A stretch of 14,865 bases of DNA, from NCBI GenBank assembly GCA_038249605.1, contig JBBSDH010000095.1, positions 1 through 14,865 on the forward strand. The letters run 5' to 3'. A model generated the notes under the pieces. It saw only the letters and a list, made by a program, of their open reading frames with translations. It was not told where the DNA came from and did no database searches. Position 1 is the first letter of the stretch; each line of letters begins with the position of its first letter. The stretch comes from M3007 sp038249605 (GTDB lineage Bacteria > Bacteroidota > Bacteroidia > Chitinophagales > Saprospiraceae). Shown here in pieces: positions 1 through 5,971 of this stretch. The position numbers and the translations under genes are program-made.

Positions 1-30
1 ACGTCATTTACTGGACGCGGCACTAGTGCC

Positions 31-220
31 GCCCTTCAGCGGGGCGTTGGATCTGTACCTTTCCTTGGGCCCGGGTTCGAGTCTGTTGTTTCGCGCGACG
101 TGAAATTGGCGTTGGATCTGTACCCTTACCTTGGGCCAAAAGATCAATAATTTGAGGGAACTGTACCTTATATGGGCCAATGGCTCGGATAAGGTACAGT
201 TCCCATCCCCGCTGAAGGGC
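31..220. repeat. Cluster of nested direct and inverted repeats
   Basis: Two direct copies of GGCGTTGGATCTGTACC begin at 43 and 108, each continuing into a CCTTGGGCC-like tail; a third, diverged copy lies at about 152-178. The third copy forms a perfect 16-bp hairpin (GGGAACTGTACCTTAT at 156-171 against 189-204) whose 17-base loop can pair further (GGGCC/GGCTC). An outer perfect 14-bp inverted match (GCCCTTCAGCGGGG at 31-44 against 207-220) encloses the whole set. No credible gene is seen here; open frames across it are repeat translations. It could be a small non-autonomous mobile element or a structured transcript end for the gene stopping at 237. Repeat geometry is seen directly; its role is unknown. 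Confidence 0.75.
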
Positions 221-236
221 GGGGCTGGGATGACAA

Positions 237-716
237 TTACTTCTTTGCCGGCCCGTGATCGTAACTCAGTACCCGGCTCATTTTCCAGCCTTCTTCGGTT
301 TTTCGCCAAAGGTGCGTGAACCGCGCCTGCCCGTCGAGTATGGGTGTTCCTCCGTTTTGAATGATGTAAAAAACATGTTCGCCGGAAAGCACGGCGCCGT
401 ACTCCACACCTTGGTTGTACATGGGGAATACTTTCACCGTACCCGGTATGGCTTCACGTCGCAGACGGAAATTGGGGTCGCCGCACAGACCTTTTTCCAC
501 CGATTGGGTAAAGGCGCTCAGGCCAAGCGTCGGACCGCCTTTGTCGTGGTAAAACTCGATGTCTTCCGAAAACAGCGACATCATAAGCGGCACATCGCAG
601 CGGTTGTAGGCTTCCCAGAATAGACTGTCGAGGCGCAGGACTTCGTTGGTGTTGTCCTGAGCGGAAAGTGTGGTTGTGAGCAGCAGGAAGATGGGCAGGA
701 GGTGTTTTTGTTTCAT
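237..716 (-). CDS. Secreted NTF2-like (DUF4440-type) protein
   Basis: This is a 159-residue protein with an apparent signal peptide (MKQKHLLPIFLLLTTTLSAQ) followed by an NTF2-like fold: an N-terminal helix with LDSLFWEAYNRCD, then a 'SEDIEFYHDKGG' strand and a C-terminal 'THLWRKTEEGWKMSRVLSYDH' strand pair. These are the hallmarks of DUF4440/SnoaL-like proteins common in Bacteroidota. Members bind small ligands or have unknown roles, so no reaction can be assigned; export to the periplasm is inferred from the signal peptide. The start at 716 is chosen because the longer frame to 815 would run through a GCATTCC heptad repeat and put residues before the signal peptide. It is divergent from the glycosyltransferase at 790, with 73 bases between the starts. 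Confidence 0.8.
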   Translation of the reverse strand: MKQKHLLPIFLLLTTTLSAQDNTNEVLRLDSLFWEAYNRCDVPLMMSLFSEDIEFYHDKGGPTLGLSAFTQSVEKGLCGDPNFRLRREAIPGTVKVFPMYNQGVEYGAVLSGEHVFYIIQNGGTPILDGQARFTHLWRKTEEGWKMSRVLSYDHGPAKK

Positions 717-739
717 GGTGTGAATATGGGGGAAAATCC

Positions 740-767
740 GCATTCCGCATTCTGCATTCCCCATTTG
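740..767. repeat. GCATTCC heptanucleotide tandem repeat
   Basis: Three consecutive heptads read GCATTCC, GCATTCT and GCATTCC (740-760), followed by a decayed CCATTTG copy. They sit in the 73-base gap between two divergent start codons. Such heptad runs are, from memory, common between genes in this bacterial group. A copy-number change here would alter promoter spacing for both genes, but that is speculation. Confidence 0.7.
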
Positions 768-775
768 AAAATTCC

Positions 776-783
776 CATCTTTG
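776..783 (+). promoter_or_regulatory. Candidate -7 box (CATCTTTG) of the glycosyltransferase gene
   Basis: CATCTTTG matches the Bacteroidota -7 consensus TAnnTTTG at all but the first base and ends 6 bases before the ATG at 790. No convincing -33 TTTG is seen about 20 bases upstream. If it is functional, transcription would begin at or next to the start codon. Confidence 0.35.
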
Positions 784-789
784 CCCCGC

Positions 790-2724
790 ATGCGCCTCTC
801 CGTCATCATCGTCAACTACAACGTCTGCCACTTCCTCGAGCAGGCCCTGGGCAGCGTGCGCCGTGCCATGCAGGGCATCGATGGCGAAGTGTGGGTGGTG
901 GACAACCATTCGGTCGACGATTCGGTGCGCATGGTGCAGGAAAAATTCCCTGAAGTCAAACTCATCGCCAATAAACACAACCCTGGCTTCGCCGTGGCCA
1001 ACAACCAGGCCATCGCCCAAAGCCAAGGCGAATACGTGCTCCTGCTCAACCCGGATACACTCGTTGAAGAAGATACCTTCCACCAGTGCCTGGTTTTTAT
1101 GGACGACCATCCCGACGCCGGCGCCCTCGGTGTAAAACTCATCGACGGCAGCGGCAAATACCTGCCCGAAAGCAAACGTGGATTCCCGTCGCCCTGGGTG
1201 GCGTTTTGCAAAACGGTGGGACTCAACAGCTTTTTCCCGCACAGCAAACTGTTCAACGGCTATTATCTCGGCTATCTGGACGAAAATGAAACCCACGAGG
1301 TGGATGTACTCGTGGGCTGTTTTATGTTTATGCGCCGCGAAGCGCTCGACCAATCGGGCTGGCTCGACGAGGCGTTTTTTATGTACGGCGAAGACATCGA
1401 CTTGTCCTACCGCATCGTGCAGGCAGGTTACAAAAACTACTACTATCCGCACACCAAGATCATCCACTACAAGGGCGAAAGCACGAAAAAAGGGAGCCTG
1501 AATTACGTGCGCACTTTTTACCAGGCGATGATCATTTTTACCAAAAAACACTTTACAGGCAGTCAGGCGGGATTATTCATAGCCATGCTCCAGGCGGCCA
1601 TCTGGCTTCGGGCCGGAATCACCCTCACCAAAAACCTGCTTGGACGCATCTGGATGCCCCTACTCGATGCAACGGTGCTTTACCTTGGTCTGGTGTTTCT
1701 AAAGAATTTCTGGGCCCATTACTACTACAAAGCCCCAAGCTATTTCGAGCCCGATATACTTTGGTTCAATTTTCCTTTGTACACACTAATATGGCTGCTG
1801 GCCGTATGGCTCAACGGCGGCTACGACCACCGCTTTGACCTCCGCCGGCTGCTCCGCGGCATCGCGTTCGGCAGTCTGGCTCTGGCCGCCATCTACGGTT
1901 TCCTCGATGAAAGCCACCGTACTTCGCGTGCCCTGCTCATCCTTGGCGCAGGATGGGCGGCTGCTTCGCTCACCGGATTGCGCCTGCTCCTGCATTTCCT
2001 TAAATACCGCCATTTCCGCATCGGACGCGAACGCGCGCGCAACCTCGTGATCGCAGGTTCGGCGCCGGAAAGCGCGCGGGTACAAGCCCTGCTCAACCAA
2101 GTGCCCCTGCCCAAAAACATCATCGGCACCGTGTCGCCCTGGGAAGATACCGACGACAGTACTTATCTAAGCAGCCTCAACCAGCTCGAAGATGTGGTGC
2201 GCATTTACCGCGTGGATGAAGTGATTTTTTGCTCGCGCGACGTGCCCGCGCACGACATCATGTCGTGGATGACCCGCCTCGGACCATCAGTATCGTACAA
2301 AATCGTGCCTGAAGAAAGTTTGAGCATCATTGGTAGCAGCGACAAAAACGCACCCGGTGAGCTTTACACCATCGACATACGCTACAACATCGCGCAGCCT
2401 GGCGAGCGCCGCAACAAACGTTTCCTCGATCTGCTGTTTTGTGTAATCTTGCTCCTTACTGCCCCGTTGGTGTTGCTTTTTTCCAAAAAAAGAAAATCCT
2501 TTACCGAAGGCTGGTTTCCAGTTTTGCTCGGTCGTAAAACATGGGTGGGTTATACACCACATCCGCAAAACAGCGCCCTACCCAAACTCAAACCTGGCGT
2601 TTTTTCACCCATAAATGCCCTGGAAGGCTTGCCTGCCACGCCAAACACCGTGGAGCGGTTGAATTTTTTGTATGCCAAGGATTGGCAGATGGGCAGGGAT
2701 CTGGAAGTTGTTTTTAGCAGGTAG
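790..2724 (+). CDS. GT2 glycosyltransferase fused to membrane region and degenerate sugar-transferase domain
   Basis: A 644-residue polysaccharide-assembly protein. Residues 1 to about 250 are a family 2 glycosyltransferase (rhamnosyltransferase/WcaA-like): the start LSVIIVNYNV, the VVDNHSVDD nucleotide-binding loop, LLLNPD (about 84-89) and the GEDIDLSYR acceptor-side motif (about 200-208) are all present. Hydrophobic segments follow at about 260-400, then a Rossmann-like stretch starting RNLVIAGS (about 417). The end (543-644) reads like both edges of a bacterial sugar transferase (PF02397: KRFLDLLF, GRKTWVGY, LKPG, YAKDWQMGRDLEVVF), but the central catalytic stretch is absent. It probably adds a sugar to a lipid-linked glycan on the cytoplasmic face of the inner membrane. 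ATG 790 is preferred over TTG 781 because the family begins at the first beta strand. The stop codon lies inside an AGCAGGT heptad repeat. Confidence 0.85.
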   Translation: MRLSVIIVNYNVCHFLEQALGSVRRAMQGIDGEVWVVDNHSVDDSVRMVQEKFPEVKLIANKHNPGFAVANNQAIAQSQGEYVLLLNPDTLVEEDTFHQCLVFMDDHPDAGALGVKLIDGSGKYLPESKRGFPSPWVAFCKTVGLNSFFPHSKLFNGYYLGYLDENETHEVDVLVGCFMFMRREALDQSGWLDEAFFMYGEDIDLSYRIVQAGYKNYYYPHTKIIHYKGESTKKGSLNYVRTFYQAMIIFTKKHFTGSQAGLFIAMLQAAIWLRAGITLTKNLLGRIWMPLLDATVLYLGLVFLKNFWAHYYYKAPSYFEPDILWFNFPLYTLIWLLAVWLNGGYDHRFDLRRLLRGIAFGSLALAAIYGFLDESHRTSRALLILGAGWAAASLTGLRLLLHFLKYRHFRIGRERARNLVIAGSAPESARVQALLNQVPLPKNIIGTVSPWEDTDDSTYLSSLNQLEDVVRIYRVDEVIFCSRDVPAHDIMSWMTRLGPSVSYKIVPEESLSIIGSSDKNAPGELYTIDIRYNIAQPGERRNKRFLDLLFCVILLLTAPLVLLFSKKRKSFTEGWFPVLLGRKTWVGYTPHPQNSALPKLKPGVFSPINALEGLPATPNTVERLNFLYAKDWQMGRDLEVVFSR

Positions 2725-2854
2725 CAGGCACCGCCGGAAGGCTTGTATGAAAATCTGACACAGTTATTTGAACACTCCTTTGCATTTTAAAGGAAGCCTA
2801 CAAGTTCCTGATGCCGCAGGCCGAGGAGCCCTACCTGCTGCCTGCTGCCTGCTA
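2715..2854. repeat. Mirrored AGCAGGC heptad arrays between convergent genes
   Basis: TAGCAGGTAGCAGGCA (2715-2730) is the inverse, with one wobble pair, of TGCCTGCTGCCTGCTA (2839-2854); the right array continues to 2831 as three heptads. The left copy contains the TAG stop of the glycosyltransferase and the right copy contains the TAG stop of the LptF/G gene, so the two transcripts end in mutually inverse sequences about 108 bases apart. A bidirectional terminator or 3'-end protection structure is plausible. A similar arrangement occurs at 5845-5971. Confidence 0.7.
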
Positions 2855-3937
2855 TTTCTGCGCTTTCACCACCAAATACACCGCGACCAATCCAAAAAGG
2901 ATGTTGGGAATCCAGATGCCCAGAATGACCGGCACGGCGCCGCCCACGGCGAATGTTACGGTGAACTTGGACAACAAAATAAACAACGCCCCCAATCCGA
3001 TACCGATGGCCAGGTGCAGACCCATACCTCCGCGCACTTTGCGACCGGCTACTGCAAGTCCGATGATGGTGAGGATGAAATTGGTGAAGGCATCGGCACT
3101 GCGGCGGTGGAACTCAATATCGTATTGCCGGGAGGTGAGCAACCCGCGTTTTCGGTCGCGTTTGACGGCATCCACCAGCTCGAACGAGGTCATTTCCTCG
3201 TTTTGGTTGTGGTACCAGATGAAGTCCTGCGGCAGCAGGTTGATGAGCGTATCAATGGGTTTGGTGTGTTTTTCAAATGTTTCATTCATGCCGTCGAAGC
3301 TGCGGACGGTGTAATTCTGAAGTTCCCATTTTTGTTTATCTTCCTTGTATCGTGCCGTTTGCGCTTCGGTGATGCTGATGACCTTGTTGCCGGAAAATTT
3401 TTCAAGGCGCATACCTGTGGCCGTTTTGTTGTTTTTGTTGTAGCCCTGTATGAACACCTTGGTATCGGAGGAAAGCAACATGTGCAGGTTGGCGGATTTA
3501 CCTTTTTCCTGGTCGGTCCACACGTACTTGCGCTCAAATTTCAGGCGCGATTTGTTGAATTCCGGTATGACAAAGTGGTTGAAAGAGAAGTGAAGGACGG
3601 CGACCACACTGGCTGAAATCATGTAAGGGCGAAGCAGACGGCTGAAGCTTGCGCCGGCGTTGAATATGGAAAGGATTTCGGAGTTGAAAGCGATCCGTGA
3701 TGTAAAAAAAACGACGGAAATAAGCGTGTACAGGGGCATTAGAAGCCCGGCCATGTATAGAACGAAGCCCAGGTAGTAATCGAAAATGATTTCGCCCACA
3801 GTACAATCCGTGTCGATGAAACTTTTCACTTTTTCACTAAAATCGATTGCTACCGAGACGAGTGAAAAAATGAGCAGGGCAAAAAAATACGTCGACAGGT
3901 ATTTCTTGATCAGGTATCGGTCGATGATCTTCAGCAT
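2852..3937 (-). CDS. LptF/LptG family permease (lipopolysaccharide export)
   Basis: A 361-residue inner-membrane protein of the YjgP/YjgQ (LptF/LptG) family, which with LptB and LptC extracts lipopolysaccharide from the inner membrane and passes it toward the outer membrane. The N-terminus MLKIIDRYLIKKYLSTYFF is characteristic; membrane segments lie at about 12-34, 50-80 and 105-125, a soluble periplasmic beta-rich domain at about 125-265 (KVISITEAQTARY, WELQNYTVRSF), and three more membrane segments at about 283-358. This is the usual topology and length. The gene starts 4 bases after the gldE stop, so the two are almost certainly cotranscribed. Bacteroidota often carry two such proteins that are hard to tell apart, so I do not choose between lptF and lptG. 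The stop codon is in a heptad repeat. Confidence 0.9.
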   Translation of the reverse strand: MLKIIDRYLIKKYLSTYFFALLIFSLVSVAIDFSEKVKSFIDTDCTVGEIIFDYYLGFVLYMAGLLMPLYTLISVVFFTSRIAFNSEILSIFNAGASFSRLLRPYMISASVVAVLHFSFNHFVIPEFNKSRLKFERKYVWTDQEKGKSANLHMLLSSDTKVFIQGYNKNNKTATGMRLEKFSGNKVISITEAQTARYKEDKQKWELQNYTVRSFDGMNETFEKHTKPIDTLINLLPQDFIWYHNQNEEMTSFELVDAVKRDRKRGLLTSRQYDIEFHRRSADAFTNFILTIIGLAVAGRKVRGGMGLHLAIGIGLGALFILLSKFTVTFAVGGAVPVILGIWIPNILFGLVAVYLVVKAQK

Positions 3938-3941
3938 GGTA

Positions 3942-5177
3942 TTACAAAGGTGGCAGGGTCATTTTCAACTGTTCGATGCGCCGTCTGCCGGCAGCGGTTA
4001 TGGTCAGCAGGAATCCGTTCCAGGCTATTTCGGCGCCGGGCCCAGGAATGTCACCGTTGATCTCAAGGGCGAGTCCGGCAAGGGTATCGGCATTGCCGCG
4101 CACCTTGTCGAAGGTATCTGGGTCGAGACCGGTGATCCGGCAAACGTCGTTGAGCAACGTCTGGCCTTCAAACACATAATTGCGCTCATCTATTTTGCGG
4201 AAGCGGAATTCATTTTCTTCGTCGAACTCGTCGCGGATCTCGCCTGTCACTTCCTCCAGGATGTCTTCCATGGTGACAATGCCTGCACTGCCGCCGTATT
4301 CATTCACCACGATGGCCATGTGGCGTTTGCGTTGTTTGAATTCCTGCAGCAGTTCGCTGGCACGTTTCGATTCGGGCGCCACGAGCACGTTGGTACGTAT
4401 GAGCGACTGCCATTCGAAGCCCGCCGGTTTTTTGAGATGGGGCAACAGATCTTTAACGTATAGGATGCCCGTTACGTTGTCGAAATCATCGTCGTACACC
4501 GGCATGCGCGAAAATCCTGAATCGCGCACGGTTTCCAAAACTTCGTAAAAGGTGCTTCGAAAGTCAACGGCGATTACGCGGGCACGCGGTTGCATCACCT
4601 GTTTTACGGTCACATCACTGAATTTGACAATGCTTTTCAGCATTTCCATTTCACTTTTCTGGTTGGAGTCGGGTGTTTCACCAGCTTCATCTTTCTCGTA
4701 CGAATTTTCGGGTTCAATGGATTTGCTGATGAAAGGTCGAAACAGTTTTTGCCAGAAAACAATAAAACCACTCAATTTGGCCAGAGTTTCGGCATGGGAA
4801 AAAGGCAAACGGAGACGTACCAACAGCCAAAAAACAGATGTTAGTACGGTGGTTGTGGCGATGGCAGCAAACAACCAAAGGATGCCTTCCGGCCATGAAA
4901 AATGTTCGGCAGTGGCGCTTATTTTTTGCCGAACGACAGGTTGCTGTGCCATCCACGCTGCGACAAAAACGGCGACCGCCATTTTCAACGTGGTACGGGC
5001 CAGCAAAAGGGCTTCCAGAGATGTTCGCAGGCTGCGCAACAGTTTGGTGGCGCGCTGGTTCGCAGCGTCGTTTTCCTGACTGATCAACTCGCTTTCATGC
5101 GTAGAAACGCCAAGCAAGGCCTGTTCTGCATGGTGAACAAGCCAGTAAAGGAACAAACCGGGAAAAATCCAAAGCAT
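3942..5177 (-). CDS. GldE-like CNNM/CBS/CorC membrane protein
   Basis: A 411-residue protein of the HlyC/CorC (CNNM-CBS) group, closest in my recall to the gliding-motility-associated GldE of Bacteroidota. Order: an N-terminal membrane part (segments at about 1-17, 58-72 and 97-118), then paired CBS domains with 'FSRMPVYDDDFDNVTGILYVKDLLPHL' split over about 230-260 and the EYGGSAGIVTMEDILEE motif (about 293-309), then a CorC_HlyC domain (YVFEGQTLLNDV, GNADTLAGLALEINGD, RRIEQLKMTL). Relatives are linked to Mg2+/Co2+ transport, and GldE to motility. The ATG at 5177 puts the first membrane helix at the start; an in-frame ATG at 5276 would overlap the divergent secreted gene. The usual GldE partners (ssb, gldD) are not beside it, so it may be a paralogue. 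Confidence 0.8.
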   Translation of the reverse strand: MLWIFPGLFLYWLVHHAEQALLGVSTHESELISQENDAANQRATKLLRSLRTSLEALLLARTTLKMAVAVFVAAWMAQQPVVRQKISATAEHFSWPEGILWLFAAIATTTVLTSVFWLLVRLRLPFSHAETLAKLSGFIVFWQKLFRPFISKSIEPENSYEKDEAGETPDSNQKSEMEMLKSIVKFSDVTVKQVMQPRARVIAVDFRSTFYEVLETVRDSGFSRMPVYDDDFDNVTGILYVKDLLPHLKKPAGFEWQSLIRTNVLVAPESKRASELLQEFKQRKRHMAIVVNEYGGSAGIVTMEDILEEVTGEIRDEFDEENEFRFRKIDERNYVFEGQTLLNDVCRITGLDPDTFDKVRGNADTLAGLALEINGDIPGPGAEIAWNGFLLTITAAGRRRIEQLKMTLPPL

Positions 5178-5198
5178 AGGCGTAGCTGAATGCTCCTG

Positions 5199-5206
5199 TA
5201 AAAGTA
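5199..5206 (-). promoter_or_regulatory. Possible -7 box for the gldE-lptF/G operon
   Basis: Read on the minus strand the site is TACTTTTA, one base off TAnnTTTG, about 20 bases before the ATG at 5177. No clear -33 element accompanies it. The position supports the shorter gldE start, because a start at 5276 would lie upstream of this box. Confidence 0.3.
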
Positions 5207-5222
5207 CGTCAAAAAAAAAGGA

Positions 5223-5230
5223 TACATTTG
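5223..5230 (+). promoter_or_regulatory. -7 box (TACATTTG) directly before the secreted-protein gene
   Basis: A perfect TAnnTTTG match ends 6 bases before the ATG at 5237. The -33 TTTG is not evident; an A-run precedes the box. Transcription would start within a few bases of the ATG, implying a leaderless or nearly leaderless mRNA. Confidence 0.5.
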
Positions 5231-5236
5231 CCTGCG

Positions 5237-5842
5237 ATGAAGAAGCTTCGTTTTCTCCTGCTATTGCTGCCTGCATTTGCTTTTCAGGCGGCGCCCAATG
5301 GTACGCCTCCTACACGAATAGCGTTTTGCAATCCATCGTTTGAGGACCCACATCCGCGGGCCGCCGCTTCGCCGCAAGGCTGGGAGTCGCGCACACCCGA
5401 CAGTACGCCCGACATCATGCCGGGTGCCTGGAACCTTAATTTTGCTGCTTACGACGGCGCTACGTGCGTGGGCCTGGTGGCAAGGGAAGATGGCACCAGC
5501 GAGGACATTGGTCAAATGCTGAGCCAGCCCCTGCAAAACGGCAAATGTTACACGTTTTCCCTGTATTTGTCGCATGGCTCCCGATATGTGGGTTACAACC
5601 AACCCTGCAGGCTGCGGGTGTGGGGTGGTGGTTCGGCACAAGGCGGCAAACAAGAGCTGCTGGCCAGTTCGCCGCTCATCAACCACGCCGACTGGCGGGA
5701 ATACCGATTTCAGTTCGTGCCTTCGAAGGAAGTTCGTTTCATCACCCTCGAAGTCTGGTACGCTCCCGGTGTTTTTGTGCGCTACAGGGGCAACATTTTG
5801 CTCGACAAATGTTCGGTGATTGAAAATTGCGACAGAGCATGA
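5237..5842 (+). CDS. Secreted beta-rich protein, galactose-binding-like fold
   Basis: A 201-residue protein with a signal peptide (MKKLRFLLLLLPAFAFQA). The mature part follows a pattern I recall from many Bacteroidota surface and OmpA-linked proteins: CNPSFEDPHPRAAASPQGW, DIMPGAWNL, AYDGATCVGLVAREDGTSEDIGQ, LQNGKCYTFSLYLS, LRVWGG, LLASSPLINHADWREYRF and ILLDKCSVI. The beta-sandwich pattern resembles carbohydrate-binding-module-like domains, so glycan binding at the cell surface is a reasonable inference but not shown. The ATG at 5237 is chosen over TTG 5228 because it begins the signal peptide. It is divergent from gldE and convergent with the O-antigen-ligase-like gene. Confidence 0.75.
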   Translation: MKKLRFLLLLLPAFAFQAAPNGTPPTRIAFCNPSFEDPHPRAAASPQGWESRTPDSTPDIMPGAWNLNFAAYDGATCVGLVAREDGTSEDIGQMLSQPLQNGKCYTFSLYLSHGSRYVGYNQPCRLRVWGGGSAQGGKQELLASSPLINHADWREYRFQFVPSKEVRFITLEVWYAPGVFVRYRGNILLDKCSVIENCDRA

Positions 5843-5844
5843 TA

Positions 5845-5971
5845 AGCGGGTAGCAGGCAGTAAAAATCGGGTATCTCCCTTCGGTAGACATAACAGAGCA
5901 TCAACTAAAAATGGTTTATTCGGATTTCGAGCGTAACGAGAAATCCTGATTTTTACTGCCTGCTGCCTGCT
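5845..5971. repeat. Inverted-repeat element with heptad ends between convergent genes
   Basis: Arms 5845-5868 and 5948-5971 match as inverse over 24 bases with two wobble-compatible differences; the 16-base core GCAGGCAGTAAAAATC (5853-5868) is perfect. The right side continues as AGCAGGC heptads to about 5979. Inside, GGATTTC (5922-5928) and GAAATCC (5940-5946) form a second hairpin. The element begins just after the stop at 5842 and supplies the last codons and stop (5916) of the minus-strand gene. It probably works as a bidirectional terminator; its form also resembles a small palindromic mobile repeat. Confidence 0.75.

Noticed and set aside
66..85. tRNA-like T-loop (GGGTTCGAGTC)
   Set aside because: The flanking bases cannot form the T stem, and no anticodon or acceptor arms are present.
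43..178. Possible CRISPR array from the direct copies of GGCGTTGGATCTGTACC
   Set aside because: There are only two good copies plus one decayed copy, with unequal gaps (about 36 and 15 bases) and no cas genes.
4..309. A 101-residue minus-strand ORF over the left edge
   Set aside because: It is a translation of the repeat cluster, overlaps the NTF2-like gene end, and has no family signature.
454..1551. A 365-residue minus-strand ORF
   Set aside because: It lies opposite the glycosyltransferase reading frame and spans a divergent promoter; this is an antisense shadow of a well-supported gene.
5178..5276. N-terminal extension of the GldE-like protein to ATG 5276
   Set aside because: The added residues are polar and atypical, would overlap the signal-peptide codons of the divergent gene, and would lie upstream of the likely -7 box.
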